Position numbers and translations under genes: made by a program. Shown in pieces: positions 29,701-39,362 of a DNA stretch of 64,000 nt. Under the pieces are notes generated by a model. The model was given only the letters and a program-made list of their open reading frames with translations, was not told where the DNA came from and did not search any database. Within the stretch, counting starts at the first letter, position 1, and each line of letters starts with the position of its first letter. The stretch is from Onthophagus taurus (taxonomy: Eukaryota; Arthropoda; Insecta; Coleoptera; Scarabaeidae), in contig NC_091967.1 in NCBI RefSeq assembly GCF_036711975.1, positions 5,766,001 to 5,830,000 of the forward strand, in the 5' to 3' direction.

Positions 29701-32700
29701 ACGACGCCATAAAAGAATTCGTTGACTCTCAAGGAATAACGCAAACTCAAAGTATACCGAAAGTTGAAATTACTTTAAAACATACCGTTAAATCTCATAC
29801 TATAAACGATTTATCCCCGTTTACTACTTATAACGTTAATGTGAGTGCTATTCCAAGTGATTATACATATCGTCCACCGACTAAAATTACGGTTACTACA
29901 CAAATGGCGGCACCACAACCGATGGTGCAACCTGATTTTTATGGGGTGTTGAATGCTGAAGAAATCCAAGTTATTCTTCCGCAAGCGTCTGAAGAATACG
30001 GTCCGATTAGTCATTATTATTTAATAGTCGTTCCTGAAGATAAAGCAAACGATAAACATCCTGATCAATTTTTAACGGAAGATTTAATCAATAATAAGGG
30101 TCAAAATGTAAATACTCCTTACATAGCGGCGAAATTCCCACAAAGAAACATTCCATATACATTCCATTTAGGTGCTAACGATGAATACGAAGGATACAAA
30201 AATAAAAAATTGGAGCGAGGGAAAAAATACAGAATTTTTGTGCGAGCTGTTGTTGATACCCCACAAAAACACTTGTATACAAGTAGTCCATTTTCAGAAA
30301 GTTTAGCTTTGGATATGCGAGAAGTTCCACCTGGAGATCCCCCACTTAGACCCGATCCAAATACATCAACAGACACAAATGGCCCAATTGTGACTAATCA
30401 ACGAAAAGAAGCCGGTATTTTATGGGTTATTTGTCCAATTATTGCTGCGTCGGTTTTTTCGATCATTTTGGTATTGTTGTTTATTATCAGAAAGAGACGT
30501 CAACCGTGTAAAACTCCAGATCAAGCTGCTGTTACTAAACCACTTATTCCCGCGGATATTAATAATAGTACAGCACCGAGTGATCCAGTTGAAATGAGGC
30601 GATTAAATTTCCAAACACCAGGAATGATTTCTCATCCACCTATTCCTATTGGAGAATTAGGTAACTTATAAAAGATTTATTAAAAAAAAAATTAATTCTC
30701 ATTTGTTACAGCAAATCATATCGAGAAACTAAAAGCAAATGATAATCAAAAATTCTCCCAAGAATACGAAAGTATAGAACCAGGTCAACAATTCACGTGG
30801 GATCATTCAATAATGGAAATTAATAAACCTAAAAATCGATACGGTAACGTAATCGCTTACGATCATAGTCGTGTAATTCTTCAACCTGAAGATGGAATAC
30901 TCGGTAGTGATTACATCAACGCGAATTATTGTGATGGTTACAGAAAACACAATGCATATGTAGCCACACAAGGTCCTCAACCACACACCTTTTCTGATTT
31001 CTGGAGAATGTGTTGGGAATTGAGAACAGCAACAATCGTAGTTATGACTAAATTAGAAGAAAGAACACGGATAAAATGCGATCAATATTGGCCGAGTAGA
31101 GGAGCGGAAACTTATGGTTCCATGACCGTTTCAATCACGGATGTCCAAGAATTGGCTACTTATTGCATTCGAACCTTTCAATTGCAAAGAGATAAATATT
31201 CGGAAAAACGTGAAATTAAACAATTACAATTTACAGCTTGGCCAGACCATGGCGTTCCAGATCACCCTGCGCCGTTTTTACAATTCTTACGAAGAGTTCG
31301 AAATATGAATCCATCCGACGCTGGACCGATTGTAGTGCATTGTTCCGCCGGCGTTGGAAGAACCGGTTGTTTCATTGTTATCGACTCAATGTTAGAAAGA
31401 ATAAAACATGAAAAATCTATCGATATCTACGGGCACGTTACTTGTCTAAGAGCACAACGCAATTACATGGTTCAAACCGAGGACCAGTACATTTTCATTC
31501 ATGATGCCCTCCTAGAAGCAGTTATTTGCGGTCAAACCGAAGTACCGGCAAGAAACCTTCATCAACACATACAAAAATTAATGCAAGCTGAATTGGGGGA
31601 GCACATAACCGGGATGGAAATGGAATTTAAAAAATTGAGTAACATGAAAACCGATTCAACGCGTTTTACCACCGCAAATTTACCGTGTAATAAACACAAG
31701 AATCGATTAGTACATATCTTACCCTACGAAAGTACCCGAGTTTGTTTAGCACCAATAAGAAATGTGGACGGTTCTGATTACGTAAATGCTAGTTTCGTCG
31801 ACGGTTATCGTTATAGAAAAGCATATATTGCTACTCAAGGTCCATTATCGGATACTGCCGATGATTTATGGAGAATGCTTTGGGAACATAATTCCACAAT
31901 TATTGTTATGTTAACGAAATTAAAGGAAATGGGGAGGGTGAGGTTTATAAAATAAATATTTAGTTGTTATTACTATATATTTTTTTATAGGAAAAGTGTC
32001 ATCAATATTGGCCAAGTGATCGTTCAATAAGATACCGTTGTTATGTAGTTGATCCAATCGCTGAATACAACATGCCGTTATATATTTTACGCGAATTTAA
32101 AGTAACTGATGCTAGGGATGGTTCATCGAGAACGGTGAGGCAGTTTCAATTTACAGATTGGCCAGAACAAGGAGTTCCAAAATCCGGTGATGGATTTATT
32201 GATTTTATTGGGCAAGTTCATAAAACGAAAGAGCAATTTGGACAAGATGGTCCAATTACCGTACATTGCAGGTAATTTTAAGTTCAAAGTGTTACACAAA
32301 AAACTTGGCGCTGAAACGATCATTAGACGTTTCTGGGGTTCTGGCCAAAATAAAAATTTGAAAATTCAGTTTTAACTATTAATAATTCCGTTCTCTTCGA
32401 CTAAAATATTTTCAGATTTTTAGCACTTCCGGTTATACCAGAAGTTGACACCCACTTTATTTTTTTAAATGGAACACCTGTATATTTTTACATACATATT
32501 TGGATTTATCTGTTTTCAAAGTTTATGAATAACTTTACTTTTTGCAATTTGATTCGGCCGTTCTCAAGTTATTCGAACTTTTCTAGAAAAATCTGCTCCA
32601 GCAGACATTTGTTCAAAAAATCGGAGAACATTCGATTTTTGGGATATCAATTTAGGAGTCAGAACATGTTTAAGCAACATGATGGGGTATGTTTTGGTAC

Positions 32701-35205
32701 CAAGAACGGCTGTCTAGAACGTTTGGTCTCTTTACTACGGCACGTTAACTTTTCGAAATTTGGAAGTACCATAACTTCATTTTTTTGAATGGTACACCTC
32801 ATATTTTATTACTCTTCGGTGTACATTAATAGTTTGGGAGAATATTAGGGTTTTTTGAAAAATACACACATAACATATCAATATTTAACCTAGTGTGCCA
32901 TGGGAAACAAGCCTTCTCAACACTTCTCAATGAGTTCTAATAAAAGCTCACATGCGAGAGAGTGAGAGTGGGATAAGAGTTAAAATCTAAACTTACCTTT
33001 TGTCATCGGAGGTAAATCCACATTTAGTTTTCATTAAACATTCTGCAAATTCTACTAAGAACTTTGTCGCACTTTCCATGCATAAAGAATAAACCACCAA
33101 ACAACGTAAATCAGACTTTGACGTTTGTCAATAAGTCATTAAACATTTGTTTTCCATGGCAACCATGAAAACAACCACTGATTATTCGCTTATTAAATTC
33201 GTTATTTTTTTCTGATTACAAAAATATAGAGTTTAACAGGTCTATTTCTTATTGTTTTAGAATAAAGCTAAAAATAAACATTTTTTTAGTGTCGTCAAAG
33301 AAATTAAATTTACAGTTTCCTGTAAATTATAACTGAAAATTAAAAAACATATTTCTGATATTTGAAACAAATACATTTGTTGAACTATTTAATTTATATT
33401 TGTTTTACACAAAAGTTGGAATAGATTGCATTATTTCATATTTTTTATTAATATTTAATATTATTTTTAAATAACTTAATAAATTATTGATAGATGGCGC
33501 TCATATATATATATTTTTTAATTCAAATAAACATAGCAACACTTGTTTGTATTCAAAAATTTTCTAAAGTGTCAAATCTGTCAAATTAAAAATCCTGTTT
33601 TTTAAGATAGATTACGAAAATTACGAAAAGTTTAACATGTTAGAATGTTACACATTAGAAAATAAAGTAAGCCTCGCTAACCACAATGCCTCCATGAAAG
33701 TACTAACTCTCATTGATATCAGATATGTTGTATGCGCAAGCCGAATGACTCTCATTCTATCAGCGAAGAGAGTCCATATCAAAGGATAAGTTAGGCAAAC
33801 ACTAAAATAATACTATTTTAATATCAAATTATTTTGCACGAATATTCTATTTATATGTACATATGGAAAACTAGCAGCTTAAGCTATATAAGTGATCAAT
33901 ATACTTTACACGGTAAGAGACTGGTGTACATTTGTAATGTACCCTTGGAACTGAACCTAATGGGAAAGCTGAATCCTTAGCCAATACGAAGGCGGAAATG
34001 TCCGATCTCAAAATTTACTAATTGCCTACGTACGGTAATTTAAATTCCTCCACGTATCTACCGACTGGAAGTCTAGCCCCCAATACGAAAAATGAGTAGC
34101 GTTCAAATCGCGAATTATCCCGATATGTTTTGGTAAATTAATAAAATTGAAAACGACTCACCGAATGGATGTTGTTTCCCTTGGATTTTACTTCGAAGCT
34201 CAGCTGGAAAGAAAAGATAAATTAATTTTAAACTAAAATTTAAAATATTTATCACTTAATTCACGTAATAAGTTTTATTTTTCTGAACTACATTATCACC
34301 CTTCAATGCCCGCACATCAACTAAAATGCGTTATTAGCGAATCAACTTTCAAACATCCCCTCCTTAATTTATTGTGTGAAGAAGGAATACTGGAGGTGAA
34401 TAAACAAAAAATGTAAAGACGACGGGGCGAAGCGGTTTTAAATCGTTTTTTGGTTTTAAAACTCAACCTTTCAATAAAAAAATTACTCGTTTTCTCGAAA
34501 TATTTCAAATAAAACCTACGTCATTGTATCAAACTAAAATGCACTAATCGAATTTCAATGTTTAACACTTCTTGCAAAAGAATCAGGTGCCCAATAAATT
34601 ATTAAAACGAAGCAGCGAAGACGTTGGATTATACATCATCCCTTATTTTTTGTGTCATGAAATAAAAATCGAGTGTTTTCTGATCTTTTGAACAAATGTC
34701 TGCTGGAGCAGATTTTTTTAGAAAAAATAGAAAATACTTTAGTTGAAGGGATCTCAATTGATTATACATAAATTTTCAAATTTTTATTTTGGCCAGAACC
34801 CCATAAACGTCTAATGAACGATCTCGCTGAAACTCCCTGTATTAGAACACTAGACCTAGTGATAGAGTTATTATTAGTTCTAGTTTTAGATCCAAATTCT
34901 TAATTAATGTAATTATAATGAAATTTGTTACTTTTTAGTGCTGGAGTTGGTCGTACAGGTGTATTTATAACGTTAAGTATCGTATTAGAAAGGATGCAAT
35001 ATGAGGGAGTTGTGGATATATTCCAATCAGTGCGCATATTACGTACACAAAGGCCAGCAATGGTTCAAACAGAGGTAATCTTAATTATTTATTTATTACA
35101 AATTATTAATGAATAAATTTTTATTTTTAGGATCAATATCAGTTTTGTTATCGCGCAGCTTTGGAATATTTAGGATCTTTCGATCATTACACCGATGGTA
35201 ACTAA
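2792..35205 (+). CDS. Lar: Receptor-type tyrosine phosphatase Lar (LAR/RPTP-sigma family), 5'-partial, 18 exons in window
   Basis: Cell-surface receptor phosphatase of axons and synapses. Exons read from the sequence: 2792-2923, 8210-8371, 19344-19538, 19971-20081, 20135-20410, 20466-20750, 22235-22335, 22393-22585, 22653-22940, 23606-23902, 28213-28352, 28405-28607, 28662-29314, 29404-30660, 30712-31937, 31991-32271, 34939-35074, 35131-35205; all phases join, giving 2002 residues. Order: Ig1 (exons 1-2), Ig2 (3-4), Ig3 (5), nine FN3 domains (6-14), a membrane segment at about 30415-30490 followed by RKRRQ, then tandem PTP domains. D1 has [12 protein letters not shown] and [10 protein letters not shown] (Cys codon 31341). 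D2 has KNRL, WPEQGVP and [10 protein letters not shown] (Cys codon 32267), the two substitutions that make LAR-family D2 domains nearly inactive. The first exon starts with two bases of a split codon, so the signal-peptide exon lies upstream of the window. Any alternatively spliced mini-exons in the large introns were not resolved. Confidence 0.96.
3104..3275. repeat. Palindromic MITE-like repeat, family P (copy 1)
   Basis: The copy is bounded by related ends containing tataacaatctaactctgaa and tacaacaatctagcgttgaa. A hairpin core contains tttagccgcacgtctct and its near complement, and the sequence is rich in ctagaactag / ctagttctag. The same core and ends recur at 6870-7400 and 26885-27085, with fragments at 34845-34893 and 46105-46190. 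It has no coding capacity. I call it a non-autonomous element from its structure; the family is not identified. Confidence 0.65.
5287..5509 (-). other. Coding-like antisense exon candidate inside a Lar intron
   Basis: The minus strand carries an open frame of about 75 codons with balanced, protein-like codon use, unlike the AT-rich intron around it. The stretch reads like a charged, folded protein ([19 protein letters not shown] in the middle, [10 protein letters not shown] at the end). It ends exactly at a CAG|GTATAG donor-like site near 5287. Upstream, a GTGTAG acceptor-like site precedes TTTATAAG near 5520, with no in-frame ATG. This fits one internal exon of a gene nested antisense to Lar, or a fragment left by an old insertion. 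I do not recognise the protein family and found no companion exon. Confidence 0.3.
6870..7400. repeat. Family P element expanded into a 127-bp tandem array
   Basis: Three consecutive units end at the same ccgaatg motif (about 6955-7080, 7081-7207, 7208-7334), followed by a partial fourth. The gtttagccg core starts at 7042, 7169 and 7296, giving an exact 127-bp period. Each unit is itself self-complementary (ctagaactag arms, then gtttagccgtcttgagagac and its complement). The array sits between ends like those of the single copies (tacaacaatctagcattgaa on the left, gttgttattcag on the right). Confidence 0.8.
8880..9415. mobile_element. TA-flanked non-autonomous element (Tc1/mariner-type ends), 536 bp
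   Basis: The ends are inverted: CAGTGTGTGCCAAAA at 8880 and TTTTGGCACACTCTG ending at 9415, each next to a TA. Inside are two tandem copies of a roughly 120-bp unit (from 8921 and from 9218) sharing cctcggctgcaaacggcc and the reverse-type motif gcttgcggccga. The first copy is interrupted by the 9006-9165 insertion. No transposase frame remains. Assignment to Tc1/mariner rests on the TA duplication and end shape only. Confidence 0.7.
9006..9165. mobile_element. TTAA-flanked 160-bp MITE (piggyBac-type target), nested insertion
   Basis: TTAA is present at 9002-9005 and 9166-9169. The inverted ends are CCCTCCACATACGAG and CTCGTATGCGGAGGG. The paralogous copy at about 9290 reads tttaagccaaggttgc with a single uninterrupted TTAA, as does the copy near 24970, which gives the empty site. 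TTAA duplication with CCC-starting ends is characteristic of piggyBac-superfamily elements. The insert is far too short to encode a transposase. Confidence 0.75.
10663..11311. repeat. Imperfect direct repeats (about 175-185 bp) flanking a small coding-like segment
   Basis: The sequence at about 10663-10848 recurs at about 11137-11311 in the same orientation with few changes (both contain gacccaaatctagctcat and agagttgataatctaaggg). Between them the minus strand is open from about 11115 down to a TAA near 10889. That frame gives a lysine-rich stretch including [18 protein letters not shown] and [16 protein letters not shown]. The layout could be a segmental duplication, or a short element with terminal direct repeats around a captured gene fragment. 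I do not recognise the encoded stretch. Confidence 0.6.
12612..12655. repeat. Solitary pogo/mariner-type terminal sequence
   Basis: The stretch cagtaaaacctcgatataac at 12612 resembles terminal repeats of pogo/Tc1-like elements. A diverged copy (tagtaaaacctccatataac) sits at about 26833 just left of a palindromic MITE. No opposite end is visible near either copy. Confidence 0.45.
20751..22234 (+). other. Lar intron (1.5 kb) after the first FN3 exon
   Basis: The donor is gtaaattt at 20751 and the acceptor is tttatatag ending at 22234. Apart from the transposase relic near 21.4-21.7 kb, it is AT-rich with no recognisable feature. Confidence 0.7.
21400..21690 (+). pseudogene. Decayed mariner-type (helix-turn-helix) transposase fragment in Lar intron
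   Basis: One plus-strand frame (about 21438-21600) contains [20 protein letters not shown] and later [19 protein letters not shown] neighbouring frame picks up with [17 protein letters not shown] (about 21588-21645). This order (NRR..F..V...LRE.G, then R..S...., then VWR.L....L.PYH...Q) is that of the N-terminal DNA-binding region of transposases that are abundant in insects and related to mariner/Tc elements. A frameshift between the halves and upstream stops mark it as dead. No terminal repeats were found, and the catalytic region is missing. Confidence 0.65.
22941..23605 (+). other. Lar intron (665 bp), nothing recognisable
   Basis: The donor is gtaagatg at 22941 and the acceptor is caccctag ending at 23605. 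The content is AT-rich with T-runs. I see no repeat or frame of interest. Confidence 0.7.
24900..25090. repeat. Second locus of the cctcggc/gcggcc repeat
   Basis: The motifs taattaagccgaggttgc and ttgcggccgaggctcagt match the internal units of the 8880-9415 element. A flanking inverted portion (cctcagccgcttgcggcc) follows at about 25052. It has an intact, empty TTAA at the position occupied at 9 kb. No clear terminal repeats were seen, so this may be an eroded copy. Confidence 0.6.
26885..27085. mobile_element. Near-perfect palindromic MITE, family P (single copy)
   Basis: The arms ctagcattgaataactag...taaaactagaattaacacta on the left and their complement ending near 27085 on the right enclose gtttcgggtttagccgtc / gctaaacccgaaac. 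Almost the full 200 bp can fold into one long hairpin. It shares its core with 3104-3275 and 6870-7400. No open frame is present. Confidence 0.75.
32272..34938 (+). other. Lar intron (2.7 kb) splitting the D2 signature motif
   Basis: The donor is gtaatttt at 32272 and the acceptor is ctttttag ending at 34938. The intron interrupts the serine codon (AG|T) of the D2 [10 protein letters not shown] motif. Nearly all of it is the inverted-repeat element 32300-34838, followed by a fragment of the family P repeat (about 34845-34893). Confidence 0.8.
32300..34838. mobile_element. About 2.5-kb DNA element with long interrupted terminal inverted repeats
   Basis: The left end includes gatcattagacgtttctggg then ggttctggccaaaataaaaa (about 32317-32360). 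The right end carries the complement (ttttattttggccagaaccc and aaacgtctaatgaacgatct, about 34782-34823). A second inner block also pairs: aatctgctccagcagacatt near 32588 with aatgtctgctggagcagatt near 34695. The right end finishes with ...ctccctg next to TA. No transposase-like frame of any length is visible inside, so it is non-autonomous or decayed. The superfamily is not assigned. Confidence 0.7.
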
Positions 35206-36370
35206 AAGGAAACTAATAAAAACAGAAAAAAGAAAAACGAACGTTTAAATATGCTTGTTACGTAGTTTTAATTTTTTCTAAAGCAGACAATAACTGCAAT
35301 AGAATTGTATAACAATGTGCTATATTTGGTTTTCTCCGTACAAATACTGCCAATTGAGTATAAGTTAGAAAAATGAAAAAAAAAATGAATAAATTAAAAG
35401 AAAAACTGAAAGGACACTGATGCCGTGTTAATCCTGGATAGAAAGAAAGAGAAATATGAGATAAATATAAGAAGAAAAATTATAATTATAGTGAAAACAA
35501 AAATATAGTGTGCAAATGTGTGTAAAAAATGTGCCTAGATATAAATATGCCCCCGAAGAGATGATGAAAAGTTGATGAAAAATGTCACAATAACGTCGAC
35601 AGAATATGAATCATGTAAAAATTGTGTGTGCACAGCCATTGTGACAAGTTGATATACATTTAAGATTTTATATTTTAGAACTCAGAATTTGTATAAAATT
35701 TCGACCGAAAAATTTTTTTGTAAACTTTTTTATTGTACCTACTACATATTTAAGTTTTTTTCTACCTATGTATAATTGTTAGCGTCTGATACTCAATCTA
35801 GTTAATTAAGGTAACCGAATCATTAATTGTATATCATTCGTGTTAATTGTAACTTTCCAATTCGATTTAGTAATCTGTATATTAACCTCAGTAAATGTAG
35901 TAATTATGAAAAGAATCACGAAAACGTGCACTGTTATCTCTCTTATTCGTCCCCCAGTATATTTACTAAGTGTACTAAAATAAATTCTTATGACTTCCCT
36001 ACAAAACAAGAACAAATATATTTAAATATTACGTTTTAAATCGGATCTCGAATATCGTTCGATATTATTAATTTACAGAAACTGGAATGTTATTAAATAA
36101 GACAACATTGTTAAATACATAAATTAGATTTAACTTTATATTTTTCTATCCGCATATTTTTCTTTTTTTTTAATTACGGAATGCTGTCCTTGTAAGCACA
36201 GTATTTGGACTGATTTGTACTCTTTTTTGTACTGTAACTTTTTCATTTGTAAAAACGTTATTTTAAGCTGTAATAATGTTATATTTTTTATGACAACATG
36301 AACACACTGTTGTAGCACAGAGGAATGAATGATGAAAATAAAGCTATAGATTTTAATTATTGATTTTTCT
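35206..36370 (+). other. Lar 3' UTR and Lar/EcKL convergent intergenic region
   Basis: It follows the Lar stop codon. AATAAA is present at 35388-35393 and again at about 36339, giving candidate polyadenylation sites about 0.2 and 1.1 kb beyond the stop. The next gene faces it on the other strand, ending at 36371, so long Lar transcripts would overlap the EcKL 3' end. No other feature seen. Confidence 0.55.
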
Positions 36371-37579
36371 TTAAACATATTTATTCTCTATAAAGTGATA
36401 TAAAAGCAATTTTAATCGATCACAGTATTCATTTTCATCCGGAAGATCAAACATAAAAGAATTTTCCAAAGGGATATTATTTTTAACATATTCAACTAAA
36501 TTTGGTAGCATTTCCACGGGGGCTAATAATCCTCGAACTACAGCAATGGCGATCCATAAACCGTAAAAATTGTGTTTTTTCCACTGTTGGTTAAAAATTT
36601 CTTTTGGATACAAAATTAAAGGATCTCCTCCCATTTTAAGAATTGAATCCGATAAAGAATTATAATAAAATGTTAAATAATAATTTAAATTATCTAGAAT
36701 TTCTTTCGACGCTGTGTTGGTGTAAATTAACGCCGCCACGTCGAAAATAGGAGTGTTGACGCACCACATTTGAAAATCGATTAATTTAATATCTTGAAGA
36801 ATTTTGTTATCGTCGTATTTAAACATTATGTTGTTTCGCCAACAATCTTGATGTATAATTGTTGAATAATTTTCTTGGACCAACAATCCATTCACGGCTT
36901 GGATAACAAGGTTTTTTATTTCGTCAAATTTGTTTAAAAGAATTTCATCTTGATGGGGATTCAAAGATTTTTTTAAAATATCTAAACTTTTCATTGTAAC
37001 TTTTGACAAACCAAACTTATCGAAGTGTTTTTTGAAATAATTTCGTTCAAATTTCTTTGAAAAGTCTTCGAATTCATCTGGATTTTTTAATTTTATCATA
37101 AAACCACAAGCGTGTAATTGACTATAAGTATGTAGCACCGTTAATAATTGATTCTTATCAAAACATTTTGATTTGATCAAGTTGTAATTTCTTTGTGATA
37201 AATTTTCTAAAACAATACACTCTTTAAAGTCTTCATTGCAAGTGTAATAACAATCAGGAAGAAGAAATTCTTTTTTGAAACAATCTTCATACAAATTTTT
37301 CATAATAAAGAGTACTTTCGAATAAAAATAACTTTCTCTTTGAAAAAGATCTCTTTGAAACATATGCTCCCTCATTAAATTATTTTTTGAGGCCATTTTC
37401 ATAAAAATATGTTTTATTTCATCCTCAAAATTAACCGTTATCGAAGCTGTTATTCCTAAAAAACCATCACCAACGTTTGATCCCGGTTCAATTTTATAAG
37501 AAACATTTTTCTTATTTTGAAATATTTTAAAAATAACTTCTTTGATGAATTCTTCAGATGGCGGTGTGTCCAAAGTCAT
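36371..37579 (-). CDS. EcKL / CHK kinase-like protein (ecdysteroid-kinase-like family)
   Basis: This intronless frame of 402 residues has the normal length for the insect EcKL family, small-molecule kinases of the choline/aminoglycoside kinase fold. Family members are thought to phosphorylate ecdysteroids or detoxify small compounds. The catalytic loop is HQDCWRNN (residues 243-250, with the Brenner-type H-x-D-x4-N pattern), and the metal-binding LIDFQ lies at 266-270 followed by PIFDVAALIY. The N-terminal nucleotide-binding part is recognisable by GDGFLGITASI. No signal peptide is visible, so it is probably cytosolic. These genes usually come in tandem clusters, but this one stands alone here. 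The ATG at 37579 is the first in frame; an AG acceptor-like TTTTTAG about 30 bp upstream leaves room for a 5' UTR intron. The substrate cannot be told from the sequence. Confidence 0.9.
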   Translation of the reverse strand: MTLDTPPSEEFIKEVIFKIFQNKKNVSYKIEPGSNVGDGFLGITASITVNFEDEIKHIFMKMASKNNLMREHMFQRDLFQRESYFYSKVLFIMKNLYEDCFKKEFLLPDCYYTCNEDFKECIVLENLSQRNYNLIKSKCFDKNQLLTVLHTYSQLHACGFMIKLKNPDEFEDFSKKFERNYFKKHFDKFGLSKVTMKSLDILKKSLNPHQDEILLNKFDEIKNLVIQAVNGLLVQENYSTIIHQDCWRNNIMFKYDDNKILQDIKLIDFQMWCVNTPIFDVAALIYTNTASKEILDNLNYYLTFYYNSLSDSILKMGGDPLILYPKEIFNQQWKKHNFYGLWIAIAVVRGLLAPVEMLPNLVEYVKNNIPLENSFMFDLPDENEYCDRLKLLLYHFIENKYV

Positions 37580-38498
37580 TTTTTATAGCAAAATATCTAA
37601 AAAGGAATTAATTTACAAAATGTTGTGTAATGTTTTTAAGCATTCTACATACCTACTAAAAAATTACACTCAATGTATGACGTTACGTTCTATGGGCGAT
37701 TTATCTTGATTCCCACTCATTAAAAGAGAAAGATGGGTACAAATTAAAGTAACTAATAAAGGAATCTTTATTTAAGAAGAAATCTTTCTCGAAACACTGA
37801 AATTACTTGTAAAAAAAACTAGACGAACGAAATGATGACGAAAAAGTAACGCAGCACAGAGTATACTCTGTGTAACGCAGTCAGTAAGACGCCACTAAGC
37901 TATGACGTGCTGCGCAGAACGCTTAAAAAACGAATCATGATCGAATCCTTTCGATTATACCTTGTATTTTTATACCATGGTTTTCATCTCACTTTGTTAA
38001 CTACTTTTTTCGGCATTTTTCGTCTTAAAAAACCAATAATTTTCTTTAATAAGCAATTCACTACATACCACACACTCTCTCTATAGATTGACTGATTAGC
38101 TTAGAGCTATTATAGCTTACAGCATAATACAAACCATGGCTTGAGACTGTAAAGTGTTATATATTGAATTTTATGTTATTATTAAGTAACTACCTACAAA
38201 ATAAAATAATAATAACAAGTTAATTAGTTTGAAAATTTTATTAGAAACAAAAACAGTTTCACCAATGGTGTAAAAAAGGTTCAAATAAAAATTAGCTCTA
38301 AAGCCCCTATTAATTCTCTTATAATACGATTAAATATAAAAAAAACATAAACCTCAACAAAAATGGAGCGACATTAAATATTGTATGATTGATAAATATA
38401 TTATATTCCAAATAAAGGTTATGTAACAACTATCAATACCAACAGCTCAAGTGCAACAATGTTTATTATTATTACAAATATTTTTTCAAGACTACCAT
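37580..38498. other. Intergenic region between EcKL (5' side) and BAP31 (3' side)
   Basis: It contains the presumed EcKL promoter next to 37579, a perfect 18-bp palindrome with flanking 8-bp direct repeats (37847-37880), and the BAP31 3' UTR toward 38498. The rest is AT-rich without recognisable features. Confidence 0.5.
37847..37880. repeat. 18-bp perfect palindrome flanked by 8-bp direct repeats
   Basis: The sequence is TAACGCAG, then CACAGAGTATACTCTGTG (37855-37872, its own complement), then TAACGCAG again. An 8-bp target duplication around abutting inverted ends is what an extreme internal deletion of a hAT-type element would leave. Chance or a binding site are alternatives. Confidence 0.5.
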
Positions 38499-39362
38499 TT
38501 AATCATCTTTTTTGTCCCCAGATGACAAAATAGTCTTATGTAACTTACTATGTTCTTCAGCCAATCTATCATACTCTTTATGAAGATTTTCAGATTGTTC
38601 CTTCATCGCTTTCTTGTCTTTTCGTTCAAAAACAAGCTTGGTTTCTAATTCTGTGATAGTCTCTCTTAATTCTGCAATCTACAATAAAAAATGTATAATC
38701 AATAACTAATACAGATTTTTCTTAAGTTAAAATAAATTCATTACCTCTTTATCTTTGCTAGCAGATTCGTTACTTTCGTTTTGAGCCTGTTCCCCTTTTC
38801 GCTCTAACAATGTTCTAGCAGCAGTTGAAGCACTTTGCGCCTGTCGCATAGCGGCTTCAGACTGTGCCAAAAGTCCCGCTTGAGAGGAAATCAAAGTAAC
38901 CAATCTTCTAATCACCAAAGATAGGAATAAAGCAAAACCGGAAATGTAAAAGTTTCTTTGCGCGCGGAATAAGCGCATATTCTCTTGCATCTCAGCTTCT
39001 AATTGTTTATGTTCATGTTCTAAAAATAAAACATAATAAATTAATTAACTGAGATATAAAATATTTATAAATTGACAATCAATTTCGATTGGACATTGCC
39101 CCATACACTCAAAAACCTCGAAATACTCACCACTCCCATGAGAATACTTTCTCATCTCCCTAATAGCGTCCAAAAGGAACAAGAATAGAATCGCTAGCAA
39201 AATCATAAAATAAATGCTCGCTTGTCGTTGCAACCCCTGCAGAAATTTCGATTTGAATAAACTGTTCCATTTCCTTGGACTGGCAATCGGCAACACTAAA
39301 AGAAGCACCGCGGCGATCTCGAAATACAAGAAACCGGCTATGAGGGTCCACTGTAAACTCAT
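38499..39362 (-). CDS. BCAP31: B-cell receptor-associated protein 31 homologue (BAP31, ER membrane chaperone)
   Basis: Exons on the minus strand are 39362-39131, 39019-38745 and 38678-38499; the joined frame encodes 228 residues. BAP31 is a polytopic ER protein that sorts membrane proteins for export or retention. The N-terminus MSLQWTLIAGFLYFE is typical of the family. Three hydrophobic segments are seen: residues about 5-25, 42-62 and, in exon 2 after MRLFRAQRNFYISGF, about 105-125. The C-terminal cytosolic part is a charged coiled coil rich in E, K and Q. It ends with KKDD, a dilysine-type ER retrieval signal. The start is fixed by the conserved N-terminus. It lies head-to-head with RRP12, 778 bp apart. 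Confidence 0.95.

Noticed and set aside
34101..34130. gttcaaatc motif resembling a tRNA B box
   Set aside because: No matching A box at the right distance and no cloverleaf could be drawn; it lies inside the inverted-repeat element.
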